A stretch of DNA of 5,787 bases, from NCBI GenBank assembly GCA_026997055.1, contig JALWJU010000200.1:1-5787 (forward strand), given 5' to 3'. Source of the DNA: Paracoccaceae bacterium (GTDB lineage Bacteria; Pseudomonadota; Alphaproteobacteria; Rhodobacterales; Rhodobacteraceae). Shown here in pieces: positions 5,093 through 5,787 of the stretch (position 1 is its first letter; the number at the start of each line of letters is the position of its first letter). The notes under the pieces were generated by a model that was given only the letters and a program-made list of their open reading frames with translations, did no database searches and was not told the DNA's origin. Position numbers and translations under genes: made by a program.

Positions 5093-5768
5093 CCGCCAGA
5101 GACGTTCTGGCGGCCAAGAAGGCGGGCAAACGCGCGGCGATCCTGGCGATGGAAGGGGCCGATTTCCTCGAAGGGGATCTTCCGCGGCTGAGCCAGGTCT
5201 TTGACAACGGCGTGCGCATGCTGACGCTCGAGCATCATCACGACGGCGCGCTGGGCGACATCATGACCGGCCCCGTGGGCAATCGCGGCCTGACCGATTT
5301 CGGACGCGAGGCGGTGGCGGCGATCGACAAGGCCGGGGTCATGCTCAAGCTCAGCCATGCCTTGGAAAAGGCGGCCTTCGGGGCGCGCAAGGCGGCAAAG
5401 AGGCCGGTAGTGCTGATCCACACCCATATCAAGACGGCCGATCTCGACAATCCGCGATTCGTCAGTCCGAGCTGGCAAAGGCGGTGGCCGATACCGGCGG
5501 CCATATCGGCGCCTGGTCTGCCGACATCGGCGTCACCACGCTCAAGCAGTTCATCGACCGGATCGAATTCCCGCTCGACGCGGTCGGCGAGGATCACGTG
5601 GCGATGGGCTCGGACATGGGCGCGAACTACAAGCTGGTGCTGGAAACCTACTGCAAGATCCCGCTGGTCGTGGGCGCGCTGATGAAGCGCGGATATTCCG
5701 AGATGACGCTGGCAAGGATCATGGGCGGCAACGTGCCAAGAGTGATGGACGCAGCGCAGCGAGGATGA
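5092..5768 (+). pseudogene. M19-family (membrane/renal) dipeptidase remnant, N-terminally truncated and frameshifted
   Basis: The frame from about 5092 reads TARDVLAAKKAGKRAAILA, then MEGADFLEGDLPRL. It continues to TDFGREAVAAID, LKLSHA, PVVLIHTHIKTADLDNPRF and SP, matching the middle of M19 zinc dipeptidases. After SP the homology moves to the next frame (ELAKAVADTGGHIGAW, then DHVAMGSDMGANYKLV and IMGGNVPRVMDA) and stops at 5768. One lost base around 5467-5469 explains the shift. The Glu in MEG, the His in LSH and the first His in HTH correspond to metal ligands of this family, and the Asp in GSDM to a catalytic-site residue. The N-terminal His-x-Asp metal pair and roughly the first 120-130 residues of a normal protein of about 350 are missing, so neither piece can be active. 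It has no start codon or ribosome binding site of its own. Conservation is still high, so decay looks recent. Confidence 0.85.
5093..5113 (+). terminator. Hairpin directly after the operon's last stop codon (weak terminator candidate)
   Basis: CCGCCAGA (5093-5100) and TCTGGCGG (5106-5113) form a perfect 8-bp stem with a 5-base loop, beginning at the base after the ATPase TGA. No T-run follows, so intrinsic termination would be inefficient. It could still protect the transcript end. The same bases read as peptidase-like codons in another frame (TARDVLAAKK), so the structure may be a relic of that gene rather than a selected terminator. Confidence 0.4.
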
Positions 5769-5787
5769 CCAAGGTGCGCGGCGTGAA

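Noticed and set aside
5484..5768. The 94-codon frame beginning at GTG 5484 as an independent small gene
   Set aside because: It is the C-terminal part of the M19 dipeptidase after a frameshift. It has no ribosome binding site and only part of the fold.
1..5787. tRNA or rRNA genes, CRISPR arrays, insertion sequences or transposase genes
   Set aside because: I saw no tRNA-like or rRNA-like sequence, no regularly spaced repeats, and no transposase motifs or flanking IS ends on either strand. The peptidase truncation has no visible mobile element beside it.

Overview
The window is GC-rich DNA with strong G/C preference at codon third positions. It probably comes from an alphaproteobacterium, with Rhodobacterales-like organisms fitting best. 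This rests on protein style and codon use, not on a marker gene. It holds a short minus-strand gene at the left edge, a cobalamin (B12) riboswitch, a five-gene plus-strand transport operon, and a decayed peptidase gene at the right edge.

Left part (1-650): a secreted four-EF-hand calcium-binding protein is encoded on the minus strand (486 down to 52). An uncertain reading frame, possibly the start of a sigma-factor-like gene, may follow it off the window edge. The region from 487 to about 650 is a divergent promoter region. Its EF-hand side is noticeably AT-rich, and a possible sigma70-like promoter lies on the operon side at 617-646.

Middle (653-5092): a well-formed cobalamin riboswitch (653-829, closing stem P1 plus B12 box at 810-825) precedes an operon. 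The genes are a CbiM-like cobalt-type permease (892-1575), a small membrane or exported Cys-containing protein resembling DUF2946 (1589-1984), a Tat-exported periplasmic binding protein (2058-3176), a FecCD/BtuC-type permease (3222-4310) and its ATPase (4310-5092). The last three form a complete type II ABC importer of the BtuFCD/FecBCD class. The riboswitch and the CbiM-like metal-site residues together suggest uptake of cobalt, a cobalt chelate or a corrinoid, switched off when cobalamin is plentiful. The exact substrate cannot be read from sequence. No CbiN, CbiQ, CbiO or TonB-dependent receptor is present in the window.

Three boundaries in the operon carry clean inverted repeats: a 9-bp pair ahead of the binding-protein gene (1982-1990/2031-2039), an 8-bp hairpin between binding protein and permease (3186-3212), and an 8-bp hairpin just after the ATPase stop codon (5093-5113). 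The second is well placed to set a high ratio of binding protein to permease.

Right part (5092-5768): the C-terminal two-thirds of an M19-family (membrane/renal) dipeptidase remains. It lacks its N-terminal metal-binding part and is broken by a one-base frameshift near 5467. It abuts the ATPase gene directly, which suggests a past deletion or insertion junction. Bases 5769-5787 hold nothing recognisable.
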